Assembly: GCF_038502225.1 (NCBI RefSeq)
Contig: NC_091391.1
Coordinates: 6,935,420-6,999,419, forward strand
Direction: 5' to 3'
Length of the DNA stretch: 64,000 bases
From: Cherax quadricarinatus
Lineage: Eukaryota > Arthropoda > Malacostraca > Decapoda > Parastacidae
The notes under the pieces were generated by a model. It saw nothing but the letters and a program-made list of their open reading frames with translations. It had not been told where the DNA came from and ran no database searches. Positions 19,213-30,628 of the stretch are shown here, piece after piece (position 1 is the first letter of the stretch; every line of letters starts with the position of its first letter). The translations under genes were made by a program, and so were the position numbers.

Positions 19213-21313
19213 CAGTGGGCCCTCACATAACGCTATTAATCCGTTCCTGAGAGCTCAATGTTAAGCGAAATTATCGTTATGCGAATTAATTTTCCCCATA
19301 AGAAATAATGGAAATCAAATTAATCCATTCCTGACACCCAAAAGTATGAAAAAAATTTCTTACCACATGAAATATTAATTTTAATACACACAAACTGAAG
19401 AAGACATGCACAGTTACATGACACTTACCTTTATTGAAGATCTGGTGATGATTGATGGGATGGGAGGAGGGGAGAGTGTGGATGGTCTTAGTGTTTAGAA
19501 GGGGAATCCCCTTCCATTAGGACTTGGTGTCAAGTCCTTTTCCGGGGTTACTTCCCTTCTTCTTTTAATGCCACTAGGACCAGCTTCAGAGTCACTGGAC
19601 TTCTGTCGCACAACATATCTGTCCATAGAGGTCTGTACCTCTCGTTCCTTTATGACTTTCCTAAACTGGTTCACAACACTGTCAGTGTACAGGTTGCCAA
19701 CACGGCTTGCAATAGCTGTCTGAGGGTGATTTTCATCCATAAAGGTTTGCACTTTAAGCCACATTGCACAGATTTCCTTAATCTTTGAAGTAGGCGACTT
19801 CTTCAATTTCTCTCCCCCCTCCTCCGAAGCAGTTTCCAGAGTTCAAGGTCCTCTTAGTCACTCCCTCCCAAGCCTTACCTATAAGGTTTACACAATTGAG
19901 GATATTAAAGTGCTCTCTCCAAAACTCTCTTAAGAGTCAGTTGAGTTTCTGAGGTCACTACAAAGCACCTTTCAAACAGAGCTTTTGTGTACAGTTTTTT
20001 GAAGTTTGCAATAACCTGCTGGTCCATGGGCTGCAGGAGAGAAGTGGTATTAGGAGGCAAAAACTTCACCTTAATGAAGCTCATGTCCCCACAAAGTCGC
20101 TCTGTGTGTAGGATGACCAGGGGCATTGTCTAACACCAGGAGGCACTTAAGGTCTAATTTCTTTTCAGTTAGGTAATTTTTCACATTGGGGGCAAATGCT
20201 TGGTGCAACCAGTCATAGAAAAAGTCCCTAGTGACCCATGCCTTATTGTTTGCCCTCCACAGCACACAAATTAGCTTTGAGGATATTCTTTTGCCTGAAC
20301 ACTCTGGGAGTTTCAGAGTGATACACCAATAAAGGCTTCACTTTGCAATCACCACTAGCATTGGCACACATTAACAGAGTAAGCCTGTCTTTCATAGGCT
20401 TATGTTCTGGGAGTGCCTTTTCCTCCTCAGTAATGTAGGTCCTGCTTGGCATTTTCTTCCAAAACAGGCCTGTTTCGTCACATTTAAACACTTGTTCAGG
20501 TTTCAGTCCTTCACTGTCTATGTACTCCTTGAATTCCTGCACATATTTTTCAGCTGCTTTGTGGTCCGAACTGGCAGCCTCACCATGCCTTATCACACTA
20601 TTTATGCCACTACGCTTCTTAAATCTCTCAAACCAACCTTTGCTGGCCTTGAATTCACTCGCATCATCACTAGTTGCAGGCATTTTTCTAATTAAATCCT
20701 GATGCACCTTCCTAGCCTTATCACTTATGATCGCTTGAGAGATGCTATCTCCTGCTATCTGTTTTTCGTTTATCCACACCAATAAGAGTCTCTCAACATC
20801 TTCTATCACTTGCAATCTCTGTTTCAAAAACAAAGTTGCACCTTTGGCAAGAACAGCTTCCTTGATTGCCGTTTTCTTGGACACAATAGTAGCGATGGTT
20901 GATTGGGGTTTACTATACAACCTGGCCAGCTCGGAGACACGTACTCCGCTTTCATACTTAGCAATGATCTCTTTCTTCATCTCTATAGTAATTCTCACCC
21001 TTATTCCTGTAGGGTTGGCACTAGAAGCTTTCTTGGGGCCCATGGTCACTCATTTTGCAGATGAAATCACCAAAAACGCTGTAATAATGCGAAATGTTCC
21101 GATTGTATGCTTGGATGTTACCGCGGAGGCTAGCTTGTAAACAGTGCCACCGGCGGAACATGTGAGGCTGGCTCAGGCCGCACATAGACGCGTCTCGGAC
21201 GAATAGCGTTTAGCGAGTTTTTTAGCGCTATGCGAGGCAAAATTTTAGCGATAAAATGTATCGCTATGCGGATTTAACGTTACGTGATGCCAACGTTATG
21301 CGGGGGTCCACTG
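19213..21313 (-). mobile_element. Tigger-like element D, near full length (2.1 kb)
   Basis: Ends CAGTGGGCCCTCACATAACG (left) and CAGTGGACCCCCGCATAACG (right, reversed), with TA on both sides. It holds the most complete transposase in the window and is probably closest to the autonomous founder of derivatives A, B and C. Confidence 0.9.
19495..21043 (-). pseudogene. Tigger/pogo transposase with frameshifts
   Basis: Starts MGPKKASSANP at 21043. Order of parts: psq/CENP-B type helix-turn-helix (about residues 12-60), second DNA-binding region ending 'GWFERFKKRSGI' (about 115-150), then DDE domain with first acid in 'CDETGLFW' (D189). A frameshift near 20250 is followed by 'KCLLVLDNAPGHP' (second acid). 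Another shift precedes 'LPPNTTSLLQPMDQQV' (third acid). The tail 'MDRYVVRQKSSDSEAGPSG' and basic C-terminus end at 19495. At least three frame breaks make it inactive, but all three catalytic acids are still written in the DNA. Confidence 0.88.
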
Positions 21314-21584
21314 TATATACATTCACTTGCGCAGCGCCCCGAATATTTTGACAAAAAAAAATAGTTTTGTTTTTTTTTTATAGAAAAAAAAAGCACAAGG
21401 TACTAAGTGGTCCCAGATTTTTTTAATATTGTGCACACCGAGTGTTAAGACTCATTCTATGCTGACCAGGCATCTCAGGGCAGCCATGCCAAATTTGGAG
21501 GTAGGAAAATTAAAACATACATATACACGTTTGGGGCGCTACACGTAATAACATATATATACGTTTGGACCGTTTAGGGGTTAA

Positions 21585-21766
21585 ATGGAGACTTGTAATG
21601 CATGACTGAGGCTTAGGGAATTTAGGAAGTACTACTACAGTGTTAGAATGGTAGGTAAGTGGAGTAAGGTAGAGAAAGTGGAGGCAGATATTATACAGTT
21701 TTGAAAGTTACGACAAAACCCAATGAAACAGAAAGCAGTTGTGCTTTTTTTTTTTTTTTTTTTAAG
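21585..21766. other. No recognised feature
   Basis: Unassigned, ending in a T-run. Confidence 0.4.
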
Positions 21767-22107
21767 GTAATATTTGTTTGGATTTTTAACCTAGAGGGTT
21801 AGCCACCTAGGATAACTCAAGGACTGTCTGTCTTATTTCCATTAGGGTCATCAAGGACTGCCTGTCTTATTTCCATTAGGGTCATCAAGGACTGTCTGTC
21901 TTATTTTCATTAGGGTCCTTCAGTCTTGCTCCCCAGGATGCCACCCACAACAGTCAACTAACAACCTGGTATCTACTTACTGCTAGGTGAACAAGACAGC
22001 AGGTGTAAGGAAACTTGCCCAGCATTTCCACCCATGTTGGGGATCTAACCACAGACACTCAAGTATGTGAGGCAAGAGCGCTGCCAACCAAGCCATGGGA
22101 CACAACT
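21767..22107 (-). mobile_element. tRNA-derived SINE (type 2) with internal triplication
   Basis: Same family as 33305-33600, in reverse: 'tttgtttggatttttaacct' at the 3' tail, and a decayed tRNA head ending 'caagccatgggacaca'. A 34-40-bp piece with 'aggactgtctgtcttatttc' is present three times. The B box is mutated ('ggggatctaaccacagac'). Confidence 0.7.
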
Positions 22108-22309
22108 GTAGTTGAAAGGCGGGTCCAGGGGCTAAGTTCTAATAAATAATCCCTAATCATACTGCTTGTTTTTTATGAAAATTCAGCACTAGTATTTTTA
22201 CCTGTTGTTATTATAGTGGACTACATATGACACTGAGTGCTTATAAATTCATGAGCTATATTTTCCCATTGAGAGAGTACTGTTATACCTTTACCTTCGA
22301 TAAGCTCTA

Positions 22310-22367
22310 AGAATCTTTCTACTCCAGGAGCCCAGCCATGGGCCAGGCTTGTCTGGTGCTTGCCTGG
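22310..22367 (-). mobile_element. LINE C 3' fragment
   Basis: 'actccaggagcccagccatg' and 'ggccaggcttgtctggtgct' match the reverse of the LINE C terminal segment. It is cut by the TTAA element next to it. Confidence 0.55.
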
Positions 22368-22497
22368 TTAACCCTTCAACTGTCCAAATGTAGATCTACG
22401 TTTACTCGCGTAGCGCTCCAAACATCTACGTTTTATTGTACATTTGAAAGCATATAAAATAAAATGTAGATCTACGTTTGGACAGTTTAAGGGTTAA
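22368..22497. mobile_element. Short TTAA miniature element (130 bp)
   Basis: TTAA ends, inverted CCCTTCAACTGTCCAAATG / CGTTTGGACAGTTTAAGGG, palindromic GTAGATCTAC near both ends. Confidence 0.88.
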
Positions 22498-22965
22498 TAT
22501 AGTTGCCTCTCTCTCAAACACTCAAATTATCCAAACTCGAATGGCCTAACCTGGCCTTCACTACCTGCTCTCTTGCTGCCTTAACCAAACCCTGGTTGTT
22601 TCTTACCCTACGTGTGACTGCACAATAGTCTAGGGTGAACTGAAAGGTCATTTGGTTTTTATATCCTATTCGTGGGCTTATTGTAAATGTTTATATTTCA
22701 GCTGGTTTATGTTTGCATGACACGTTTGGTATGCATGTGTTAGTTGTTTGTATGTTGAAGTTATATAGCTCTAAACAGTTGCTCTGCTTGTTAATTTTTA
22801 TGTAACATGGGATATCAGTTAAATTTAACATAAATTGTTATTCTTCAGACATATTGAAAGTTGTTGATTTTGAATTGCTAAGAGTCTGGACTAATCATTT
22901 AGTATACTTTATTATGAATAAACACATAGTTTACTGTATTCAGTAAAGGGAATTACAATATTTTA
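22498..22965. other. No recognised feature
   Basis: AT-rich sequence without recognisable coding or repeat content. Confidence 0.4.
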
Positions 22966-23249
22966 CAGTAGATCATCGATTATTCGGGGATAACTTACTT
23001 ATTGTTTAGCATTATCTGGCGGTCTTGTTCAATCTAAACAGGAAATGCCGAAAAGAACTGTACAAAAAATGGACCATAAAAAGGTGTCATCGGGTGAGGT
23101 TAAAATTGTGATTCATTTCTAACCAAAAATGGGCTAAGGAGCAATTACTTTCCCAGGATATTATAAGAATGTGTGTTAAGGATAATACGAGAACTTAACT
23201 AATTAAAAAATTCCCGTCCTGAAGATCCCAGATAATCAATGATCTACTG
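22966..23249. mobile_element. Tigger-type miniature element
   Basis: Ends CAGTAGATCATCGATTATTC and, reversed, CAGTAGATCATTGATTATCT. Confidence 0.75.
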
Positions 23250-24493
23250 GAAAGTAAGTCACAGTACTGTGGTTAGAACAATTAGAAAATAACCCACACT
23301 TAGAGAGGAAACTCTTGACTGCATCACTTTGTACATACATGAAGAATAAAGAGGCATAATACCGTGACTGGAACAATACACAGGAACATGTTTATGAGGG
23401 GAATAAAACTTAAGATGACATTTCAGTCCAACTTAGACTATTAATTAGTTAATGGTTCAGTATTTCTTTGCAAAGTTTACAATGTGTGATTTACGTGTTA
23501 TAAATTATCGTTAAGCACAAAGAAAGCCACTAACATGTCTGGGCATTTCAGGTAGACTAATACTAATACAACCTACACGCCTCTTAAAACTAGACATAGG
23601 TTGTGGAGTGGTAAATTTTTTATTTTGCCTTGTTTTTACATTATTACAATAGAGAGGTAGCCAAAAAAATTTACAGTAAGATTTATAGTAGAGAGGTAGC
23701 AAAAAACAAGTAACAGTATAACAATTAGTAAAGTTTGCAATGTTACAAAAGATCTTAAATAACTGACTTGATAATGCTTTACAACCAAAATACATGCATG
23801 GTGTAATGTGTCATCTACTGAGTGTGGGTTTTTTGAGAGATCTACTATACTTAGAATTACTGAAACAAGCAAGGTTGGTGCTCTATATATTATTTTTTCT
23901 GCTCGCACAACAGGCGTCTCTATTTACCATCACAGCCACTCTCTCTCTCTTTCAGACTCATGCGGAACTTGGCGTTAAATCTACGAAATGGAAACTAATA
24001 TTGCTTCAAAATTTTAATGCACCCAGTGGCACAATGTGATCAAAAAGAAAATGGTTGTTACTTAGATTAAGGACGACTGTGTCTCGGTAGAAGATATGCG
24101 TGCATTATATTCTGGAGCAATATCACTTCCTGTCTTTACTACAGTATTCTGCCATAGACAAGGGCTCTAGTGAGGTGATGCTGTCTCACATTGAGATATT
24201 ATACTTCAGAATGTTGCAACACAATCGTGGATACACATGTGACTTAGTAAAGTTACATGCAGAGTATTCTTTGCTGACTCTTTAGGATAGAACTTTGATG
24301 TTGAAGTTTTCAACTTTTGTTGGTCAGATCCAAGCAGGAGAGTTATTGTGAACAATGTTATCAAATCCTTGTCAGACGAGCCCTGTTGTGTAGTAAAAGT
24401 AGATAATAAAACTTTCGAGCACCACACTTGCATTTTCCTCTCCATATAATAAAGGAAAACACTATGATGGTAGGCATGTGCTGTGATTTCTAG
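23250..24493. other. Fragments only
   Basis: A Penelope-like terminal piece lies at about 23345-23450 ('aataccgtgactggaacaat', 'cagtccaacttagac'). 'gaaagccactaacatgtctg' and 'ggcatttcaggtagactaat' near 23525 match the interior of the GP element. A CT run is at 23939. Nothing supports a host gene. Confidence 0.4.
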
Positions 24494-24647
24494 TTAACCC
24501 TTAAAGTGTCCAAACGTAGATCTACGTTTGCATGCGTAGTGCTCCGACCTTGATTTTCTCCATAAGAAACAATAAATAAATGTAGATCTACATTCGGAGC
24601 GCTACGCGAGCAAACATAGATCTACGTTTGGACAGTTTAAGGGTTAA
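24494..24647. mobile_element. Short TTAA miniature element (154 bp)
   Basis: TTAA ends, inverted CCCTTAAAGTGTCCAAACG / CGTTTGGACAGTTTAAGGG. CGTAGATCTACG is perfect in both arms near the ends (24519 and 24618 region). Confidence 0.88.
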
Positions 24648-24686
24648 TATTGTAAATAAAGTAGTGACCTGAAACTTATCAGTAAT

Positions 24687-24905
24687 TACCATATTTTATG
24701 GCATATAAAATGCACCGGCATATTGGACACATCCTATATTTACTGAATATACATTGTTTCTTTATTATTCTTTAATTGTTATTTTTGTTAAATGGAATTA
24801 TTCATAGATCCCAAACCTGACCATTGTTTAGGATGCAGGGTGATTTTTAGAGTCAGAGTTTGGTAAAAAAAAAAAAAAGCTTCTTGTATGCCGCAAAATA
24901 TGGTA
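24687..24905. mobile_element. Miniature inverted-repeat element
   Basis: Inverted ends TACCATATTTTATGGCATAT and TACCATATTTTGCGGCATAC (right, reversed). Superfamily not assigned. Confidence 0.65.
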
Positions 24906-24981
24906 TTAATGAAGGATTTCCTAGCAGATATTCCATACACTGATGTGAGAGGATCACATTGTGATAATGGATACTTGAATA

Positions 24982-25202
24982 CAGTAAACCCTTGATTTAA
25001 TATAACTCTGAAATAAGACATAATCATCTGAGTAAATTATACGTACTTTTAACTCCTTGCAGTATAGTATCTATAAATTGTGTCAGCACTATATTAGGTA
25101 TAGCACACATTAGTGCTTTTCGTCTGCTATTTTCCAACATTATTTTGATTAAGCGGAAATTATCAATTCCCTCTATTAGTTTGTTATATCAAGGGTTCAC
25201 TG
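24982..25202. mobile_element. Tigger-type miniature element
   Basis: Inverted ends CAGTAAACCCTTGATTTAAT and CAGTGAACCCTTGATATAAC. Confidence 0.75.
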
Positions 25203-25503
25203 TGTTGATGCAAAATCAGCGTCTTGATCACAGTGTTCAAATTCCTTTTAACCGTCTCTATAAAACATCACAGTGTAGTATCAGAGATGAACTTCAGAAG
25301 GTTTCCTGAATTGCAATGTGTGTAAACCTTGAAAGAAATCGGTTTTTCTAAGGTAAGCAAGATCTGTTTAGAAATAAAAAAGATATATTGACGTTTCAAA
25401 AATAATGAATAATTGTAAGAATGGTATCAGTACTGAAATGTGTAATATATAAAATATATGAATTTGACAGTGATGAAGTGAATGATGAAAGTGTTTTTTC
25501 TGT
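25203..25503. other. No recognised feature
   Basis: Unassigned AT-rich sequence. Confidence 0.4.
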
Positions 25504-25560
25504 TTTGGGCCGCCTGGGTAGCCTGGAACCTAACCAGCCGTATAAGTGGGGCCCTACTGT
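25504..25560 (-). mobile_element. GP element end fragment
   Basis: Reverse of CAGTAGGGCCCCACTTATAC followed by 'ggctggttaggttccaggct', i.e. one end of the GP family. Confidence 0.65.
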
Positions 25561-25779
25561 AATAATAATTTGGGTTTATGTAATTCTGCAGCATGTGTTC
25601 TTTCATGTCAAACAATAAGTGCGCATCTACGATGAAAGAAAACACTAAAATTTATACTCGAGAGTGACAGTATGATCAGGATCGTAAGCTCTAGAATGAG
25701 ACGTTCTCTCAACTGAGATTTGACAGTGTGAACAGATTTCTGACTTATAAAGAAGTCACCAGAAGACAGTATGCATGTA

Positions 25780-25862
25780 CAGTGAATCCTCGGTACTCGA
25801 GTTTAATTCATTCCAAAAAGCTGTTCAAGTATCGAACAAATTCTTCCCAACCAATTTTTTTT
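25780..25862 (+). mobile_element. Tigger-type miniature element, left end only
   Basis: CAGTGAATCCTCGGTACTCG and 'gttcaagtatcgaacaaatt' match the 18669 and 33164 elements. The right part is missing, with LINE A sequence starting nearby. Confidence 0.6.
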
Positions 25863-26269
25863 TTTTGGGGTTGGCTGTTATCACTAATCTTCATAGGCCC
25901 CCATGGTGACTTTTATTTATTTATTTATTTATTTATTTATTTTATAATTTGAACATGATACATAGAAGTACAGAGAAATACAGTGGTTAAGTGTAACATG
26001 CCGAAGCCCCTTATATGCAGAGCATTATGGGCAGGCTTAAAATTAACTTAAGATTAACTAAGCAGTGGTATATTCAGTGGTAAACATTATTGTAAACAAA
26101 TAACAATTAAGCACAAATGAGTATTACAAAGACAGGTCATATGGTCATTTACTGTGTTGCTGAGCATTCAGTAGAATGGAGTATTCTGTTAGGTAATGTA
26201 ATTAAAAATAACAAAGTTTGATTTGGTCACAGGTTAAACATTTATGAGATACAATTATTCAGTATTTAT

Positions 26270-27355
26270 TTAGTTGTGGGTGAGTAAGTGATTTTTAAGA
26301 AGAGACTTGAATTTATAAACAGACAATGTTTCTTTTATATTCACAGGTAATGAATTCCAGATTTTAGGGCCTTTTATGTGCATTGAGTTTTTGCATAGTG
26401 TGAGATGGACACGAGGAACATCAAAGAGTGATGTGTGTCTTGTGTTATGATCATGTGTTCTGTTGAGGTTGGCAAGGAGATGTTTGAGGGGAGGGTTTAT
26501 ATCCGAGTTAAGTGTTCTATGTATGTAGTAGGTACAATAATAAGTATGGATGTAGGTACAATAATAAGTATGGTGAGTAGGTGTAGAGTTGTGAATATTG
26601 GTGGAGTGTGCTGCCTGTAGTGGGAATTTATCATCAATCTTACTGCAGCCATTTGTTGGATAATTAATGGTCTGAGATGGTTTACTGTTGTTGAGCCCCA
26701 TGCACAAATTCCATAGGTGAGATAGGGGTAAATAAGTGAGTGATATAGGGCCAGGAGGGCTTACTGTGCAACATAGTACCGTATCTTCGATAGTATGCCT
26801 ACGGTCTTGGAAATTTGTTGTATATGTGTTTGAAATTTGAGTCTATTATCAAGGTGGATTCCTAAGAATTTTCCCTCTGTGAGCTTTGTGATAGGTGATC
26901 TGTTTATCATTATGTTAAGAGGGACATCTGTAGCTCTGTTACCAAACTGAATGTAGTAGGTTTTGTCAATGTTGAGAGTAAGTTTGTTAGTCATCATCCA
27001 GGTAGATATTTTCTGTAATTCGGTATTCACAGTATTGGCTAGCATGACTGGGCTTGGGTGAGAGAAGACGTATGTAGTGTCATCTGCAAATAGTGTGGGT
27101 TTGAGGAGTTGCGATGCATTTGGTAGGTCATTTATGTAAACGAGAAAGAGAAGAGGGCCAAGGACACTTCCCTTTGGGACACCAAATGTAATTGGCTGTG
27201 CAGAAGAGTTTGCTCCATTTGTGTACACATATTGGCTTCTGTTGCTGAGGTATGACTTTAGGTAGTTGAGGGAGTGCCCTCTTATACCATAGTGGGACAG
27301 TTTTATGTGGAGCAAATCATGGTCAACTGTATCAAAATCAATGAAGATCCCCACA
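26270..27355 (-). pseudogene. LINE A reverse transcriptase, C-terminal half
   Basis: Begins 'GIFIDFDTVDHDLL' (conserved FDTVDH; three residues are lost compared with IFIDLRKAFDTVDH). It continues with 'GVPKGSVLGPLLFLVYINDL' (normally GVPQGS) and the catalytic 'LFADDTTYVF'. After about residue 200 a frame break occurs near 26760. The C-terminal 'GPKIWNSLPVNIKETLSVYK' is in a second frame. Inactive. Confidence 0.85.
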
Positions 27356-28981
27356 GACTGAAGCAAAACAAGTCGCTGGGTCCTGATGAGGTTTTTTCAA
27401 GGGTTCTTAAGGAATGCAAAATGGAACTCTGTGAACCATTAACTAATATTTTTAATTTATCTCTTCAAACAGGTGTAGTGTCTGATATGTGGAAGATGGC
27501 TAATGTAATTCCTATTTTTAAAACAGGGGACAAGTCGTTACTGTCAAATTACCGCCCAATAAGCCTGACCTCAGTTGTAGGCAAATTACTAGAGTCAATT
27601 ATAGCTGAGATTATAAGAAGCCATCTCGATAAGCATAGCTTGATTAATGATACTCAGCATGGATTCACAAGAGGCCAGTCTTGTCTAACTAATTTACGTA
27701 TTAACTTTCTTCAGTAAAGCTTTTGAGGCTGTTGACCACGATAAAGAATTTGATATTATTTACTTAGATTTTAGTAAGGCTTTTGATAGAGTTCTGCACC
27801 ATAGACTGTTAAAGAAAGTGGCAGCTCATGGCATTGGGGGAAAAGTGCTCTCGTGGATCGAGTCATGGCTCACTGACAGGAAGCAGAGAGTGTCCATAAA
27901 TGGGGTTAAATCCGAGTGGGGATCTGTAACAAGTGGCGTTCCACAGGGATCAGTCTTGGGCCCGTTGTTGTTTATAATATATATCAATGATCTTGATGAG
28001 GGAATTACTAGTGATATGAGCAAATTCGCCGATGACACACAGATAGGTAGGATAATTGATTCAAACGTAGATGTTATGGAACTTCAGGAGGATTTAAACA
28101 AACTCTATTCTTGGTCAGAAAAGTGGCAGATGCAGTTCAATGTAGATAAATGCAAGGTTCTGAAGCTCGGGAGTGCCCATAACCCTAGTACTTATAAGTT
28201 AAATGATGTAGAACTTAGCCATACAGATTGCGAAAAGGACTTGGGGGTTATGGTGAGCAGCAACCTTAAACCAAGACAGCAATGCCTAAGCGTACGTAAT
28301 AAGGCAAATAGATTACTGGGATTTATATCAAGAAGTGTAAGCAACAGAAGTCCAGAGGTCATACTGCAGCTTTATACATCATTAGTAAGGCCTCACCTAG
28401 ATTATGCAACTCAGTTCTGGTCTCCATATTACAGAATGGACATAAATTCATTAGAAAACATTCAGCGTAGGATGACTAAATTAATACATAGCATTAGAAA
28501 TCTTCCTTATGAAGAAAGATTGAAGACTCTTAAGTTACATTCACTTGTTAGATTTAGAATGAGGGGAGACCTGATCGAAGTGTATAAGTGGAAGATAGGT
28601 ATTAATAAAGGGGATATTAATAAGGTCTTGAGGATGTCTCTCCAAGAGAGAACCCGCAGTAATGGATTTAAATTAGATAAGTTTAGATTTAGAAAGGACA
28701 TAGGAAAGTATTGGTTTGGAAATAGGGTAGTTGATGAGTGGAACAGTCTACCTAGTTGGGTTATTGAGGCTGGGACTTTGGGTAGTTTCAAATTTAGGTT
28801 GGATAAGTACATGAGTGGGAGGGGTTGGATTTGAGTGGGACTTTCACATCAGAGCTTATTTCTTGGGTGGCATTGAAAATTGGGTTGGGCAAATGTTTTG
28901 TTAGTGGGATGAATTGTAAAGGACCTGCCTAGTATGGGCCAACAGGCCTCCTGCAGTGTGCCTCCTTTATTATGTTCTTAT
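27356..28981 (+). mobile_element. LINE B, CR1-like, 5'-truncated
   Basis: Inserted into LINE A copy 2. It ends with 'tcctttattatgttctta' and no poly(A), as in its other tails at 14.6 and 32.1 kb. No clear target duplication is visible. Confidence 0.85.
27360..28834 (+). pseudogene. LINE B reverse transcriptase
   Basis: Two frames. First: 'SLGPDEVFSRVLKEC', 'WKMANVIPIFKTGDKSLLSN', 'YRPISLTSVVGKLLESII'. A break lies at about 27715-27760, with a local partial duplication around 'gaggctgttgaccacgataa'. Second frame from about 27755: 'FSKAFDRV', 'GVPQGSVLGPLLFIIYINDL', catalytic 'KFADDTQIG', 'LYTSLVRPHLDYATQFWSPY', ending at 28834 with 'WNSLPSWVIEAGTLGSFKF'. The C-terminal IQRR-L-EERL-L-LHSLR-R--RGDLIE-YK layout is typical of CR1-group LINEs. 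All reverse transcriptase blocks from the finger to the thumb are present. Confidence 0.85.
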
Positions 28982-29625
28982 GGGACTTCTTTTTTCTCTA
29001 GTGCGTTGTATATTTGTTCTAGCATGTGTATAATAGCATCATTCGTATTTTTATTACGCCTGAACCCAAACTGACAGGGGTTGAGTATGTTGTAGGAGAT
29101 GAGGTAGGAATAGATTCGCTTATGAATTAATTTTTCGACGATTTTAGAGAGAGGGTGTAAGTTGGATATTGACCTATAGTTGTTCAAGTCTGTTTGGTCT
29201 CCTCCTTTATGGATCACAGTGACCCTCGCTATTTTGAGAACTGTAGGGAAGGTAGAGGATTCGATGGATTTGTTAGAGAGTGTTGCAATGATTGGTGACA
29301 GCACTTGCAATGCTTTTTTGTATATAAAGGGTGGTAAGGTATTTAAATCTCCTGTCTTGTTTTTTAGTGTGTTGATAATAAGGGAGACTTCTGTTGGGTT
29401 AGTCGGAGCTAGGAACAGTGTGTTCGGGTAATTGCCAGTGAGGTAGTCATTGGGTGGGGTATTTGAGCTTGGGATTTTATTGGCAAGGTTTTTTCCTATG
29501 GTGGAGAAGAAATCATTGAGTCTGCTTGCTGTTTCAGTTGGTGGGAGTTGGGGCTCATCTGGTTTTGTTAATTCAATTGCGCTATTGTGAAGAAACACAA
29601 AATAATTACAGCGAAGTTCTGGCAT
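28982..29625 (-). pseudogene. LINE A reverse transcriptase, N-terminal half
   Basis: Open minus-strand frame with 'ETASRLNDFFSTIGKNLANK', 'FPTVLKIARVTVIHKGGDQT', 'NYRSISNLHPLSKIVEKLIH', 'QFGFRRNKNTNDAI', ending 'EKKEVP' exactly where LINE B is inserted. It is about 90 per cent similar by eye to the copy at 53.0-53.6 kb. Confidence 0.85.
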
Positions 29626-29852
29626 GTCGTGTTTTGGTTAAGTGCTGAATAAGTTTATAGGTACCATTTTGTATTTTATATGGCATTCAGTTCATGAACT
29701 TGAATTCTTATGGCAGTGACTATATGCATACTAATTTCATAATCTAATTTCTGAATATAAATTTCATCTGAAAAAATAAAAATTAAACTAAGAGAAAATG
29801 GCAGTTGCTGAATTTGAGAATGAAGTGTAGGTAGGTGTTTACAATGGAATTA
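29626..29852. other. No recognised feature
   Basis: Unassigned AT-rich sequence. Confidence 0.4.
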
Positions 29853-30180
29853 CAGTGGACCCTTAACCAGCGATGGCATCGATTAACGATAAATCTGACT
29901 AGCGACACATTTAAACGCAAAAATTTTGCCTCAACTAGCGCTTAAAAACCCGACCAGCGCTATTCGTTCCGTACCATACGCGTCCACTTTGGCCTGAGCG
30001 CGCCTCACTTGTCCCTTGGGTGTCAGTGTTTACAAGCCAGCCAGCCACTGCGGTCACTTCCAAACATACAACAACTGGAACATTTCGTATTATCACAGCC
30101 TTTGTAGTGATTGCACCTGCAAAATAAGTCACCATGGGCCCCAAGAAAGCTTCTAGTGCCAACCCTACAGCAAAAAGGGT

Positions 30181-30628
30181 TTGTAGATGAATGGTTCAGA
30201 GAACCGACATGTTGATAAATTAGACACATGTGCAACTCTTGGGTATCTTTATTTATCAACATGTCGGTTCTCTGAACCATTCATCTACAAACCTGTCAGA
30301 CACTGCAACTTCTTGGGATCTTAATACTTGGGAATTCTTCGCTTGCCTAATTCTCGGGCACGACCTACTTCAACATTGAACAAATGTTACACGACCTATG
30401 ACTTCTGCACCTCTCCTGCCAACGGTTTATAAGCTCCTTCTCAGCACGTATGCCGTATTCTATTCAAGATTGATGGACTGACCACATCGACTCAAGGTTG
30501 AGGGACTGATTACCTCATTCTCCTCCTGTTCTTCAAGATTCTCCTTTGTATGGACTGATGAAGCCACTGTGTGGCAAAACGTTTCCTCAATAAAGATACC
30601 CAAGAGTTGCACATGTGTCTAATTTATC
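30181..30628 (+). mobile_element. Retrozyme-like / Penelope-derived insertion
   Basis: Bounded by the duplicated target 'cagcaaaaagggt' (30168-30180 and 30629-30641). The 3' part has a hammerhead-like motif (30555-30588) followed by AATAAAG and a segment 'cacatgtgtctaatttat'. The 5' part is a long inverted repeat: 'gatgaatggttcagagaacc' pairs with its reverse at about 30270. The loop contains an inverted copy of the last 39 bases of the element. No protein is encoded. Small ribozyme-bearing retroelements moved by Penelope-like elements are known in animals. The assignment is by analogy. Confidence 0.65.
30555..30588 (+). ncRNA. Hammerhead ribozyme-like motif
   Basis: CTGATGA at 30555-30561, stem II GCCAC-TGT-GTGGC at 30563-30575, then AAAAC where GAAAC is canonical, then CGTTTCCTC before AATAAA. 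Upstream GTAT can pair with downstream ATAC as part of stem I. Because the G of the GAAA box is essential in known hammerheads, this copy is probably inactive or weak. Confidence 0.6.

Larger units (their letters stand above)
19186..21584. mobile_element. Short TTAA miniature element split by Tigger D
   Basis: Left half starts TTAACCCTTAAATGGTCC at 19186, right half ends GGACCGTTTAGGGGTTAA at 21584. Removing the Tigger copy (19213-21313) and one TA restores an element like 5549-5836, with palindrome ACGTATATAC interrupted at its TA core. Confidence 0.85.
25911..29625 (-). mobile_element. LINE A copy 2, 5'-truncated, interrupted by LINE B
   Basis: Minus strand, with the 3' end at the TTTA-repeat run (25911-25942, i.e. 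TAAA tail) and reverse transcriptase reaching 29625. The plus-strand LINE B (27356-28981) has inserted at the codon pair before GIFID. Ends of the split match the continuous sequence in the 53.6-kb copy. Confidence 0.9.
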
